From NCBI GenBank assembly GCA_964586025.1, contig CAZPGF010000002.1, positions 1 to 64,000 of the forward strand: a stretch of 64,000 nt of DNA, given 5' to 3'. The first letter of the stretch is position 1, and each line of letters opens with the position of its first letter. The notes under the pieces are model-generated. The model ran no database searches. It was not told the DNA's origin and saw only the letters and a program-made list of their open reading frames with translations. The position numbers and the translations under genes are program-made. Source of the DNA: JACKGW01 sp964586025 (GTDB taxonomy: Bacteria > Planctomycetota > PLA2 > JAEUHO01). Below are positions 17,393 to 25,297 of this stretch, piece after piece.

Positions 17393-18355
17393 TCAGTTCG
17401 TCGGGGCGGAGTTCCGTTCGAGGATGGACCGTACGATCGACGCCGCGACGGCGCCGATCGCCGGAGAGAGCGTGATGCCGTGGCCGCCGAGGGCGGCGAC
17501 GTGAACCAAACCGGAGCGCTGGGCGTCCTCGTGCACCCGCGGCATGCGATCCGGAGCGAACGTGCGATGTCCGGTCCATGAACGCGTGAGGTGCGGTGTC
17601 GGCAGGGGATCGAGGAGCGTGGCGAATTGCGACTCGATCCGAGCGATCACATCGGGGTCGGGGGACGGATCGTCGTCAGCGTCCACGGGGGTCTCATCGC
17701 CGACGCAGAGCAGCCACGCACCGGACCACGGCCGCGCGTACCAGGCCGACGCGAGGTCCCAGACCCACGGCCACTCGTCGCGGACGCGCGGATCCGGGGC
17801 GCTGATCGCGACGTGCCGGCGCGTCGGCTGCAGCGGACCCGCGCCGAAGCGACCGGCCCACGCGCCGGTCGCGTTGACGACGACGCGCGCATGGATCGGG
17901 CCGGCGCTCGTCGGAACGGTGAATCCGCCGTCGCGCGCCACGGGAGGCTCCGCGTCGACGCCGGCAAAGACCCGCGTGCCCTCCAGGTAGATCGAGAGCA
18001 GCCGCGGCACGTCGATGCTGCCCCCGTTCGGCACGAGGCGACCGCGAAGGGCCGCGAGCGGATGATCGGGCGGCGGGGCATCGTCGCCCGGGCCCACCAG
18101 GAGCCCGCCCGTGTCGCGCACGACCCCGAGGGATCGGAGCACCGACCGGCTCGCTGCGGCCCACGCCTTGAGCAGCGGCGGTGCGTCGGGCACGCGGAGG
18201 ATCGCCGCGTTGCGTCCCGACGCCTGCTGGCCGGGGGCGGCCTCGCGCTCGATCACGAGCACGTCGCGCGTGCGTTCGTGGTGCAGATACCAGGCGGTCG
18301 CGGCACCGGCGATCCCGGCTCCGAGGATCAACACGTCGACTTGCGCGGGCAGCAC
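17393..18355 (-). CDS. FAD-dependent oxidoreductase, DAO (amino-acid oxidase) family
   Basis: This 320-residue flavoprotein has the N-terminal dinucleotide fold DVLILGAGIAGAATAWYL, an Arg/Asn-rich FAD segment (GQQASGRNAAIL), the middle VVVNATGAWAG typical of DAO-family enzymes, and a C-terminal GGHGITLSPAIG. It is shorter than glycine oxidase or sarcosine oxidase (about 370-390), so one substrate-domain element seems reduced. The substrate is probably an amino acid or amine, not identified. The start is GTG at 18355 with GGGAGGG upstream. It lies 34 nt downstream of the LTXXQ gene on the same strand. Confidence 0.85.
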   Translation of the reverse strand: MLPAQVDVLILGAGIAGAATAWYLHHERTRDVLVIEREAAPGQQASGRNAAILRVPDAPPLLKAWAAASRSVLRSLGVVRDTGGLLVGPGDDAPPPDHPLAALRGRLVPNGGSIDVPRLLSIYLEGTRVFAGVDAEPPVARDGGFTVPTSAGPIHARVVVNATGAWAGRFGAGPLQPTRRHVAISAPDPRVRDEWPWVWDLASAWYARPWSGAWLLCVGDETPVDADDDPSPDPDVIARIESQFATLLDPLPTPHLTRSWTGHRTFAPDRMPRVHEDAQRSGLVHVAALGGHGITLSPAIGAVAASIVRSILERNSAPTN

Positions 18356-18389
18356 GGCGTCCCTCCCTTCGCGGCTCCCCCGCGAAACG

Positions 18390-19763
18390 CTACGGCGTGC
18401 GGGCGAGCAGCACCCAATCCACGACCTGCTCTTCCGTCAAGACGTCGCGGAATACCACACCCAGCGCCTCGCGCGCAAGCCGTGCCCCGGTGCTTCGCAC
18501 CTCCGCGAGACCGGCCATCATCATCATCTGCTGCGGCGCGTCGGGGCCGTAGGACGCCTGCTCCTTCGTCAGTTCCGCGGCGCGCGATCGAAGGTCACGC
18601 ACGGCCCCGGCCGCTTCGTCGCGCATCGCCTTCAGGCGCGCGGTCTGTGCCGGCGTCAACCGCATGCGCTCGAGGATCCGCTCGGGCGGCGTTCGGCGGT
18701 CCGCCGCCGAGAGCCGCGGCGGGATCGCGTCGTAGGCGAGTTCCTGCTCCGGGGTGGACAGGTCCCGCAGCGCGCGGCCGAGCGCGACCATGGTCTCGAC
18801 GAGTCGCGCCTCCGCGGCGGTCTGATCGCGGCGCAGCGACTTCTTCGCGTCGTCCGTGAGGCCGGGTTCGCGCAACGCCGCCTGCACACGTCGCACGGCC
18901 GCCTGGTCCGGACTGGCCTCGGCTTCGAACTCGGTCAGGTGCGAGAGGATGCGTGCGGCCTGGGACGGCGTGAGGTCGGGAAGGTCGTAGAGATGCTCGG
19001 CCGGTTCGACCTTGTCGAGCCAGCCGGGCGGAAGCGCGCGGAACCACGTCGCGCGCTCCGCGTCGGTCAGAAGGAAGTCGAGGACGTTCCACCAACGCTT
19101 CTCCAGAGCGCGCACCTGGCGATCGAGCGCCTGCGACGTGCGGGTGGTGAGTTCCTGGCGAAGTGCCGTGTCGTTCTCGCCCAGGGCGACCTCCTTCCAG
19201 GCCGCGGGGATCGACGTTCGCTGGTCCTCGACGGAGAGCAACGCCCCCTCCACCCGCGCGCGAACCGCCTCGATCAGCGCGCGCGTTCTCTCCTCGAGGG
19301 GGACGACGTGGGCCCCGACCGCCATGGCGTGTCGGAACGCGGCATGGGGGCCGTCGGCCGCGCTGGCGATCGCCTCGAGCAGGGCGGGGGTCGCACGCGC
19401 GAGGGGTGGCGTTCCGAGGACGGTCGCGAGCACCTTCCTGCCTTCTTCGTCGACCGAGGCGATCTGCTTTTCGATGCCCTCGCGTGCGGACGGCGCGAGC
19501 TTCGGATCGGCGAGTTGCTTGCGCAACGACTCGGCCCGTCGCGCGAGAGCGGTCAGTCGTCCGGCCTCGCGCGGATGCGACGTCTGGAGGTCGTAGCGAT
19601 CGAGCGGATCGAGCGGCAGCCAGGCGAGACGGTGCGCGGGAAAGGTCGCGGGCACGGCCGTCGGTGCGACGGCGGGTGCGGAGGTCGATTCGTCCGCACG
19701 AACCGAACCGCCGAGCGCGATCCACGCGATGGCGACGGCGACGAGGAAACGGCGCGGCATCAT
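18390..19763 (-). CDS. Exported helical protein with LTXXQ motifs (Spy/CpxP-like)
   Basis: This 457-residue protein has a signal peptide (1-23, IALGGSVRA) and is otherwise nearly all charged alpha-helix. It contains several LTxxQ-type motifs (LTPSQAARIL, LTPAQTARLK, LTEEQVVDW). These are the signature of periplasmic chaperone-like proteins such as Spy and CpxP, although those are about 160 residues. The DAERATWFRAL block is a related variant. It is the last gene of the DUF1800-DUF1501 unit and overlaps DUF1501 by ATGA. That context suggests a role alongside exported or surface proteins. The exact function is unknown. Confidence 0.7.
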   Translation of the reverse strand: MMPRRFLVAVAIAWIALGGSVRADESTSAPAVAPTAVPATFPAHRLAWLPLDPLDRYDLQTSHPREAGRLTALARRAESLRKQLADPKLAPSAREGIEKQIASVDEEGRKVLATVLGTPPLARATPALLEAIASAADGPHAAFRHAMAVGAHVVPLEERTRALIEAVRARVEGALLSVEDQRTSIPAAWKEVALGENDTALRQELTTRTSQALDRQVRALEKRWWNVLDFLLTDAERATWFRALPPGWLDKVEPAEHLYDLPDLTPSQAARILSHLTEFEAEASPDQAAVRRVQAALREPGLTDDAKKSLRRDQTAAEARLVETMVALGRALRDLSTPEQELAYDAIPPRLSAADRRTPPERILERMRLTPAQTARLKAMRDEAAGAVRDLRSRAAELTKEQASYGPDAPQQMMMMAGLAEVRSTGARLAREALGVVFRDVLTEEQVVDWVLLARTP

Positions 19764-20944
19764 GCGAACAACGCCATCGGGGGGTGTGCGCCGACGATCG
19801 GCGCCGGGTCGATGCGGTAGGCGTGCGCGAGCAGCGCGGCCTGCACGGAGCGCAGGTCCACCGTGTGGCGGAGGTTGTCGCGGTCGAGATCATCGAGCGA
19901 CGGCGACGCGCCGTGGCGGCCCGGGCGAACGCCCGTCCCGATCACGAACACCGGTCCGGCGGTGCCGTGGTCGGTGCCGCCGCTCAGGTTCTCGGCGGCG
20001 CGGCGGCCGAACTCGCTGAAGACGAACGTCACGACGCGATCGCCGATCTTCGCGTCGTCGATCCGTCGCTGGAACGTGTCGAGGTTCGATCCGAGTTCCT
20101 GCAACAGGCGCGCGTGCTGTGCGGTCTGGTTCGAGTGCGTGTCGTAGCCGCCCTGGCCGAGATGGATCGCGTCGAGATCGAGGTCGGCGAGCAGCAGCGA
20201 CTCGACGAGACGGAGTTTCCCGCCGAGCGCGCCGGTGTACGGGCCACCCGCCGGCTTCAGCGCGGCGAGGCGCGCAGCGACGTCCAAGGCCTCGGTTCCG
20301 GCGCGCGCGAGATCGCCGCGGAGGTCGGGCGCGTCGCCGTGGCGGCGCCACAGATCGGCGACGGCGCCCATGCCGGCGGGCACGTGGAAGCGCTCGAACG
20401 TCGTCATCGTGATCGAGCCCGGGGCATCCATCGCCAGCGCGAGCGGCGGCTCGCTCGCGAGCGCGACGCTGCGCAGCGGGGCGCGGGTCGGATGCGCGTC
20501 GAGCGCGCGCCCGATCCATCCGCGCGTCGGCGCACGATCCGGTTGACCGGTGTGCCAGATCTCGGTCGCGCGGAAGTGGCTCAGGTTGGGATCGGGGTAC
20601 CCGACGCCCTCCACGAGCGCGACGCGCTCGCGCTTCCACAGCGCCTCGATGCCGCCCAACGACGGGTGCAGGCCAACCGAGTCGTCGAGGCGGCGGACCC
20701 GCGACGCCTCGATCGCAAGCGAGGGACGAAGCCGCGTGTAGGCCGGATCCGCGTACGGCACGACGGTGTTCAAGCCGTCGTTGCCTCCCTCGAGGTGGAT
20801 CGAAACGATCGTCCTCCTGCGCTCCGGAAGGGCCGAGGGGTCCGCACGGGCGAAGCGCGGCAGGATCGCGACACCGCAGAACGCGATCGCGCCGCCCAGC
20901 ACGTCACGGCGGGTCGGGTGCGAAGAGCGGGGAGGGTGGTTCAT
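19760..20944 (-). CDS. DUF1501 Tat-exported protein
   Basis: This 394-residue protein starts at ATG 20944, overlapping the DUF1800 stop. It begins with a twin-arginine signal (HPTRRDVLGGAIAF) followed by a hydrophobic stretch, so it is exported folded. The DUF1501 features are HLEGGNDGLNTVVPY, the FSEFGRR motif, and SGGTDHGTAGPVFV, related to the alkaline-phosphatase-like sulfatase fold with possible metal ligands. DUF1501 is abundant in Planctomycetota and is usually paired with DUF1800 or cytochrome-type DUF1549/1553 proteins. Its biochemical activity is not established. Here it sits in a tight three-gene unit. Confidence 0.92.
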   Translation of the reverse strand: MNHPPRSSHPTRRDVLGGAIAFCGVAILPRFARADPSALPERRRTIVSIHLEGGNDGLNTVVPYADPAYTRLRPSLAIEASRVRRLDDSVGLHPSLGGIEALWKRERVALVEGVGYPDPNLSHFRATEIWHTGQPDRAPTRGWIGRALDAHPTRAPLRSVALASEPPLALAMDAPGSITMTTFERFHVPAGMGAVADLWRRHGDAPDLRGDLARAGTEALDVAARLAALKPAGGPYTGALGGKLRLVESLLLADLDLDAIHLGQGGYDTHSNQTAQHARLLQELGSNLDTFQRRIDDAKIGDRVVTFVFSEFGRRAAENLSGGTDHGTAGPVFVIGTGVRPGRHGASPSLDDLDRDNLRHTVDLRSVQAALLAHAYRIDPAPIVGAHPPMALFA

Positions 20945-22137
20945 GCGCGTTGAAACTCCGGAGATCCGAGGACGAGGCGCGCTCGCGCTCGGCCGACCTG
21001 CCCCTCGAGCGCCGGCGCCAGCGTGGGCGGAAGGGAGGGACCGAAGGCGAGTTCCTCCAGCGGGGCGAGGGCGTCGAGGGGTACCAGGTCCGCCGCGCGC
21101 TCGGCGAGGGCGAGCCTCTCGATGAGCGCGCCGCTCGAGAGCCATCCGGTGCCCTCCGTCCAACCCTTCACGGAGGGCGGCCGGAACAGGATCTGTCCCA
21201 TCCGATCGAGGCTCGCGTGGACCCAGGACGGCACGGAGCGCAGGCCCAGGACCCGCCAGGTCGCGACGACGAGATCGACCGGGCCACGAACGAGGTCGCC
21301 CTCGTGCGCGGGATCGAGGAAGGCGTCCGACACGAACAGATCGCCGAGAATGGAACGCATGTGGAAGTCCCGCGCTCGCACGACGTCGGCCAGGGTTCGC
21401 ACGTCCGCATCGGACGGCTTCCCCGTCACGAACCAGCGCAGCAGCGAGCGGGCGAGGTGCTCGGCGGCCGCGGGCTGCTCCAGGAGGAGATCGATCACGT
21501 CGTCGCCGTCGAAGGGACCCGTGCGACCGTGGACGGTCTTCTCGCCGTCGTCGTGGAACTCCGCACGGACCACGAAGTCGTGGTGTCGCGAGCCCCAGCC
21601 GGTGAATGCGCGCGCGACCTCACGGACATCGGACTCCGTGTACCGACCGATCCCGAGGACGAAGAGCTCCTGCAACTCGCGCGCGAAGTTCTCGTTCGGA
21701 TGGCCGCGACGGTTGCTGTTGCCGTCGAGGTAGCGGACCATCGCGACGTCGCGGGCGACGCCCTTCAGGAGGTCGCGGAACGATCCGCCGCCGCGGTTTC
21801 GGAACAGCGCCTGCTGTCGCCACAACAGCAGCGGGTCCTGCACCTTCGCATCGCTCGTCGCGAAGTGGTCGTGCCAGAAGAACGCCACGCGCTCGGCAAA
21901 CGGCGCGGGGCCGCCGATCATCCGCTCGATCCAGAGCTGCTGGATCTCGCCGGGACGGTAGGCATCGAAACCCGCGGGATCGGGTGCGCGGGCCGTGTCG
22001 AGATGGGCGAGCAGGGCCGCGACGACGTCCTCGTACGGTCGGTCGCGCCACGTCTCGAACGTCGCCGCGTCGGGGGCGACGACGGCGCGCCGCATCAGGT
22101 GCGCGATTGCACTCCGCCCGGACATCCGTTCGCGCAT
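20941..22137 (-). CDS. DUF1800 family protein
   Basis: This 398-residue product is recognised by FAERVAFFWHDHFATS, HPNENFARELQELFVLG, YTESDVREVARAFTGW and FRPPSVKGW, all typical of DUF1800. It is shorter than many members (450-600) and has no clear signal peptide of its own. The start ATG at 22137 is chosen because GAGGAGG lies about 11 nt upstream and family similarity begins at once (HLMRRAVVAPDAATFETW). The frame stays open further upstream but with unnatural composition. It is translationally coupled to DUF1501 (ATGA). The function is unknown. Confidence 0.9.
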   Translation of the reverse strand: MRERMSGRSAIAHLMRRAVVAPDAATFETWRDRPYEDVVAALLAHLDTARAPDPAGFDAYRPGEIQQLWIERMIGGPAPFAERVAFFWHDHFATSDAKVQDPLLLWRQQALFRNRGGGSFRDLLKGVARDVAMVRYLDGNSNRRGHPNENFARELQELFVLGIGRYTESDVREVARAFTGWGSRHHDFVVRAEFHDDGEKTVHGRTGPFDGDDVIDLLLEQPAAAEHLARSLLRWFVTGKPSDADVRTLADVVRARDFHMRSILGDLFVSDAFLDPAHEGDLVRGPVDLVVATWRVLGLRSVPSWVHASLDRMGQILFRPPSVKGWTEGTGWLSSGALIERLALAERAADLVPLDALAPLEELAFGPSLPPTLAPALEGQVGRARARLVLGSPEFQRA

Positions 22138-22237
22138 CGCCGGAGCGGCCTCCTCGAGCGGCTTGCAGTGCAAGCCCGCGAGCCGAGGATACCGCGTCCT
22201 CGGCGCCTCGCGTGCCGGCGACTCGGGAGGGCGTCGC

Positions 22238-23299
22238 ATGGCCTTCGTCGCAGCGGGCTTCGCTGGCGGTCTGGTCCTGCTCGCACCGGCCATCGCATGG
22301 GCGGAGCGTCTCGGCCTCGTGGACCGCCCGAACGCGCGCGGCTCGCACCGACGCGCGACCCCGCGGGTCGGCGGGTTCGCGTTGCTCGGCGCCCTCTCGG
22401 GAGGCACGATCGCGGCCCTTGGTTCCGGCGCGTTCGCGGGGATCGCCGCGGCGGGACTCGCCTTCGCGCTGCCGGCGGTGGGGTTCCTCGCGATCGGTCT
22501 CCTCGACGATCGCGTGCGCCTTCGACCCGCCGGCAAGGGTCTCGCGCAAGCCGCGTGCGCCGCGCTCGCGGTGGGTCTGGGGTGGCGCTTCGCGGGCGAG
22601 GCGGCACCGGGGTTCGTGGCGCTTTCGTTCGGCGTGCTCGACCCGATCGCCGCCTGGCTCTGGATCGTCGCCGTCGTCACCCTCGTGAACTTCATGGACG
22701 GGATCGATCTGATCACCTGCGCGGTGTGGATCACGCCGCTTGCGATCGGCGCCGGATACGGCGCGGGTGTCGGTGACGGCGCGCTCTACGCGACGCTCGT
22801 CGGCGGCGTGCTCGTGCTCGCCCTCGCGAATGCGACGCCGGCTCGGACCTTTCCCGGGGACGGCGCGACGCATCTGCTGGGATTCGCGATCGCCCTCCTA
22901 CCGATGCGCAACCTCGGGGGCGGCATCGAGACGACGCCGTTGCCGTGGGCGTGGGCCGCGGCACCGCTCCTGCCCGCGACGATCGACGTGCTGCTCGGAT
23001 TGATCGCGAAGCGACGACGCGGGATGTCGTGGGGCGCCCCGCACCGCGAGCACCTCCATCAGCGTCTGACGCGGGCCGGGTCCACGCACGCGGCGAGCGC
23101 GCTGCGCTACGGCCTGTTGAGTGCGATCGCGGCCTGGTTCGCGATCGACGGGATTCCACGACTCGGCTGGGGGGTGGCCGGACCGCTCGCCGCGACGCTT
23201 CTCGCCACGCACCTCCTGCAAGCCTGGCGGGCGACCCGCCGGGTCGCCTGGTCCGGCTCGGGCGACACCGTTTTCGAGGCGTCCGAGGACCTCGCCTGA
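22238..23299 (+). CDS. MraY/WecA-family polyprenyl-phosphate sugar-1-phosphate transferase
   Basis: This integral membrane enzyme moves a UDP-linked HexNAc-1-phosphate onto undecaprenyl phosphate, the first step of O-antigen, teichoic-acid-like or other surface-glycan synthesis. The 353-residue product has about ten membrane segments and the family motifs: NARGSHRRATPRVGG near the N-terminus, IGLLDDRVRLRP (Mg2+-binding DD), TLVNFMDGID, and the histidine loop HREHLHQRL near the C-terminus. These fit WecA/WbpL rather than MraY. ATG 22238 has GGGAGG upstream and shares a 100-nt divergent spacer with DUF1800. The sugar specificity is not visible. Confidence 0.9.
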   Translation: MAFVAAGFAGGLVLLAPAIAWAERLGLVDRPNARGSHRRATPRVGGFALLGALSGGTIAALGSGAFAGIAAAGLAFALPAVGFLAIGLLDDRVRLRPAGKGLAQAACAALAVGLGWRFAGEAAPGFVALSFGVLDPIAAWLWIVAVVTLVNFMDGIDLITCAVWITPLAIGAGYGAGVGDGALYATLVGGVLVLALANATPARTFPGDGATHLLGFAIALLPMRNLGGGIETTPLPWAWAAAPLLPATIDVLLGLIAKRRRGMSWGAPHREHLHQRLTRAGSTHAASALRYGLLSAIAAWFAIDGIPRLGWGVAGPLAATLLATHLLQAWRATRRVAWSGSGDTVFEASEDLA

Positions 23300-23350
23300 C
23301 CCGCCCGGATCGAGCGTGCGCCCGGTCGATTCCCGTCGCATGATGCCCGC

Positions 23351-23839
23351 GTGGACCGCACCGCCCCGTTGCCTCCGAACTTCGGTTGGATCGTGGAGGG
23401 CCGGGTTGCCGGCATGGCGTGCCCGCGTGCGGACGAGTTGCCCGCGCTCCTCGCGGTGGGCATCGGGGCGGTGCTGACGCTGACCGGGCGTGAACCGCCG
23501 CACGCGGCCCATGCGCTCGGGCTCGCGACGCGCCATGAGCCCGTCGAGGACTTCCACCCGCCCTCCCCGGAGCAGTTGCTCTCGATCACCGCGTGGATTC
23601 GCGAACAGGTCGGCGCGGGGCGCGCGGTCGCGGTCCACTGCATGGCGGGCCTCGGCCGAACGGGCACCGTCCTCGCCGCGTGGCTCGTCGCGGAGGGCGC
23701 CGAGCCGGATCGTGCGATCGCCGAGGTGCGGGCGCGTAGGCCCGGGTCGATCGAGACGCGGGAGCAGGAGGGCGCCGTCCACGCGTTCGCCCGGGCCCTC
23801 GCGGGGCGCGGGGATCGGGAGATCGCCGGCGATGCCTGA
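23351..23839 (+). CDS. DUSP23-like atypical dual-specificity phosphatase
   Basis: This 162-residue cysteine phosphatase carries the PTP signature HCMAGLGRTG with nucleophile Cys97 and Arg103, and general acid Asp67 in EDFHPPSPEQL. The opening PPNFGWIVEGRVAGMACPR and the ending RRPGSIETREQEGAVHAF closely follow the small dual-specificity phosphatases related to animal DUSP23 (VHZ). The substrate could be phosphoprotein, phosphoinositide or nucleotide; nothing nearby decides. The start is taken as GTG 23351. A CATGAT hexamer sits 6 nt upstream and there is no Shine-Dalgarno. The last 8 nt overlap dapB. Confidence 0.88.
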   Translation: MDRTAPLPPNFGWIVEGRVAGMACPRADELPALLAVGIGAVLTLTGREPPHAAHALGLATRHEPVEDFHPPSPEQLLSITAWIREQVGAGRAVAVHCMAGLGRTGTVLAAWLVAEGAEPDRAIAEVRARRPGSIETREQEGAVHAFARALAGRGDREIAGDA

Positions 23840-24557
23840 GCCGCGTCGCGTCGTCGTCGCGGGAGCGAACGGCCGAATGGGTCGCACGCTGGTGCCCCTT
23901 TTGGCCGAAAGGGGGGACGTGCTCGTCGTCGGCCGGGTCGCGAAGGGAGACGATCTGCGGGCTGCGATGCGGGCCGGGCGCGCGGAATTCCTCTTCGACG
24001 TGACGACGCCCGAGGCCGCCACGGACAACGTCCGAGTCGCGCTCGAAGAGGGCGCGCACGCGATTCTCGCCACGACCGGGGTCGCCGAATCGGCGCGGGA
24101 TCCGCTCGACGCGCTGGCGCGATCGCGGGGTCGCGCCGTCCTCGCCGCGCCGAACCTGTCGGTGGGCATGGTGCTGCTCCAGGCGATGGCACGGCGGTTG
24201 GTGCCGTACCTCCCGCGCGTCGAGATCGTCGAGTCGCACCATGAGGCGAAGCGGGATGCACCGTCCGGCACGAGCCGAGCCACCGCGCGACAACTCGCTG
24301 CGGCGGGCGCACGGCCGGGACCGACGAGCGGCGATCCGACGCCGCGAGGGCTCGACGAAGGAGGTGTGCGCATCCACAGCCTGCGACTGCCGGGTCTCCA
24401 CGCCCGCCAGGAGGTGCGTCTCGCCAACGAGCACGAGGGCATCACCTTGGTGCACGAGGCCTTCAGCCGCGCCGCCTACCTCGGGGGCGTGTTGCTCGCG
24501 CTCGACCGACTTCCGGGCCGCGAGGGATGGATCGACGGCCTGGAGGCGTTGCTGTGA
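23832..24557 (+). CDS. dapB: 4-hydroxy-tetrahydrodipicolinate reductase
   Basis: DapB reduces the product of dihydrodipicolinate synthase with NAD(P)H on the way to diaminopimelate and lysine. The 241-residue protein is slightly short for the family. It shows the nucleotide loop VAGANGRMGRTLV, DVTTPEAATDNV, the TTG motif (ILATTGV), APNLSVGM, and the active-site block ESHHEAKRDAPSGTS with the catalytic His-His and Lys. The ATG at 23832 overlaps the phosphatase gene by 8 nt, and its stop overlaps the next start (GTGA), so it sits in a coupled series. No dapA is present in the window. Confidence 0.95.
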   Translation: MPEPRRVVVAGANGRMGRTLVPLLAERGDVLVVGRVAKGDDLRAAMRAGRAEFLFDVTTPEAATDNVRVALEEGAHAILATTGVAESARDPLDALARSRGRAVLAAPNLSVGMVLLQAMARRLVPYLPRVEIVESHHEAKRDAPSGTSRATARQLAAAGARPGPTSGDPTPRGLDEGGVRIHSLRLPGLHARQEVRLANEHEGITLVHEAFSRAAYLGGVLLALDRLPGREGWIDGLEALL

Positions 24558-25297
24558 ACGAGCGATCTGAGGCCCGGGGTGCCTCGTCGGACGCGACCGC
24601 GGCGCGCGACGCCTCGTGGTTCGTTCCCTTCCTCCGACTGATCTGGATCGTCGATGGTGACAGTGCCGACGACGCCGGTCGGCTGGATGTCGCGCTCGCC
24701 AACGGGGTCACGGCTCTCTGGCTTCGCGCGCCGCAGATGGACGGCGCGACGCTGTATCGCTGCGCGCGCGACCTGCGCCGGCGCACGAACGACTACGGCG
24801 CCGCCCTCGTGATCGGGGATCGCGCCGATGTCGCCCTCGCCGTCGGTGCGGAAGCGGTGCAACTCGGATTTCGTTCGCCCCCGTTGCATCGAATCCGCCC
24901 TTGGTACCCCGGCCCGATCGGCGTCAGCTGCCACACGACGCGCGATCTGGAACGCGCCGCGATGGGGGGCGCCAACTACGCGGTGCTCTCCCCGGTGTTC
25001 GGCGTGCCGGAGAAGGGCGAGCCGCTCGGAATCCCGCAGTTCCGGCGCGCCGTCCTGGAATCGGCCGTTCCGGTGGTCGGGCTCGGCGGAATCGGCCCGG
25101 ACGAGGCACCGCTCGTGCGCGAGGCCGGCGCGGCCGGCGTGGCCGTCATCCGCGCCCTCCGCGACGCTCCCGACATCGCCACGTCGGCTCGCGCCCTCGC
25201 CGGCGAGATCGGCGAGGCCGAGCGGGGGCGCGGGCTCCCGCCGCGACGGCCGCGCCGGGATGACGGGCCGGTGAAGCCCCGGGACTATAGGGATCCC
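24554..25297 (+). CDS. thiE: ThiE/TenI-like thiamine-phosphate synthase domain, no stop before the following lipoprotein
   Basis: This TIM-barrel domain joins the pyrimidine and thiazole halves of thiamine in ThiE. About 248 residues are visible. ThiE-like features are VALANGVTALWLRAP, LVIGDRADVALAVGAEAVQLG (the family has INDR; here Asn is Gly), SCHTTRDLERA, GANYAVLSPVFG with a following KGEPLG, and VVGLGGIGPDEA. GTG 24554 overlaps the dapB stop. No stop codon ends the domain: the frame continues through an Arg/Pro-rich tail into the lipoprotein at 25298 and on to 27823. It may be a true fusion, an internal restart, or a sequencing slip (five G at 25225-25229). thiL downstream supports ThiE over TenI. 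Confidence 0.72.
25286..25291 (+). promoter_or_regulatory. Candidate leaderless -10 element before the internal GTG (TATAGG)
   Basis: TATAGG lies exactly 6 nt before GTG 25298, which starts a lipoprotein signal peptide. No Shine-Dalgarno is present. It supports independent expression of the lipoprotein even though the frame is open from the ThiE-like domain. Confidence 0.35.

Noticed and set aside
22138..22734. N-terminal extension of DUF1800 to an upstream start
   Set aside because: The extra 199 residues have Arg/Ala/Pro shadow composition and overlap the WecA-like gene start; family similarity begins at 22137.
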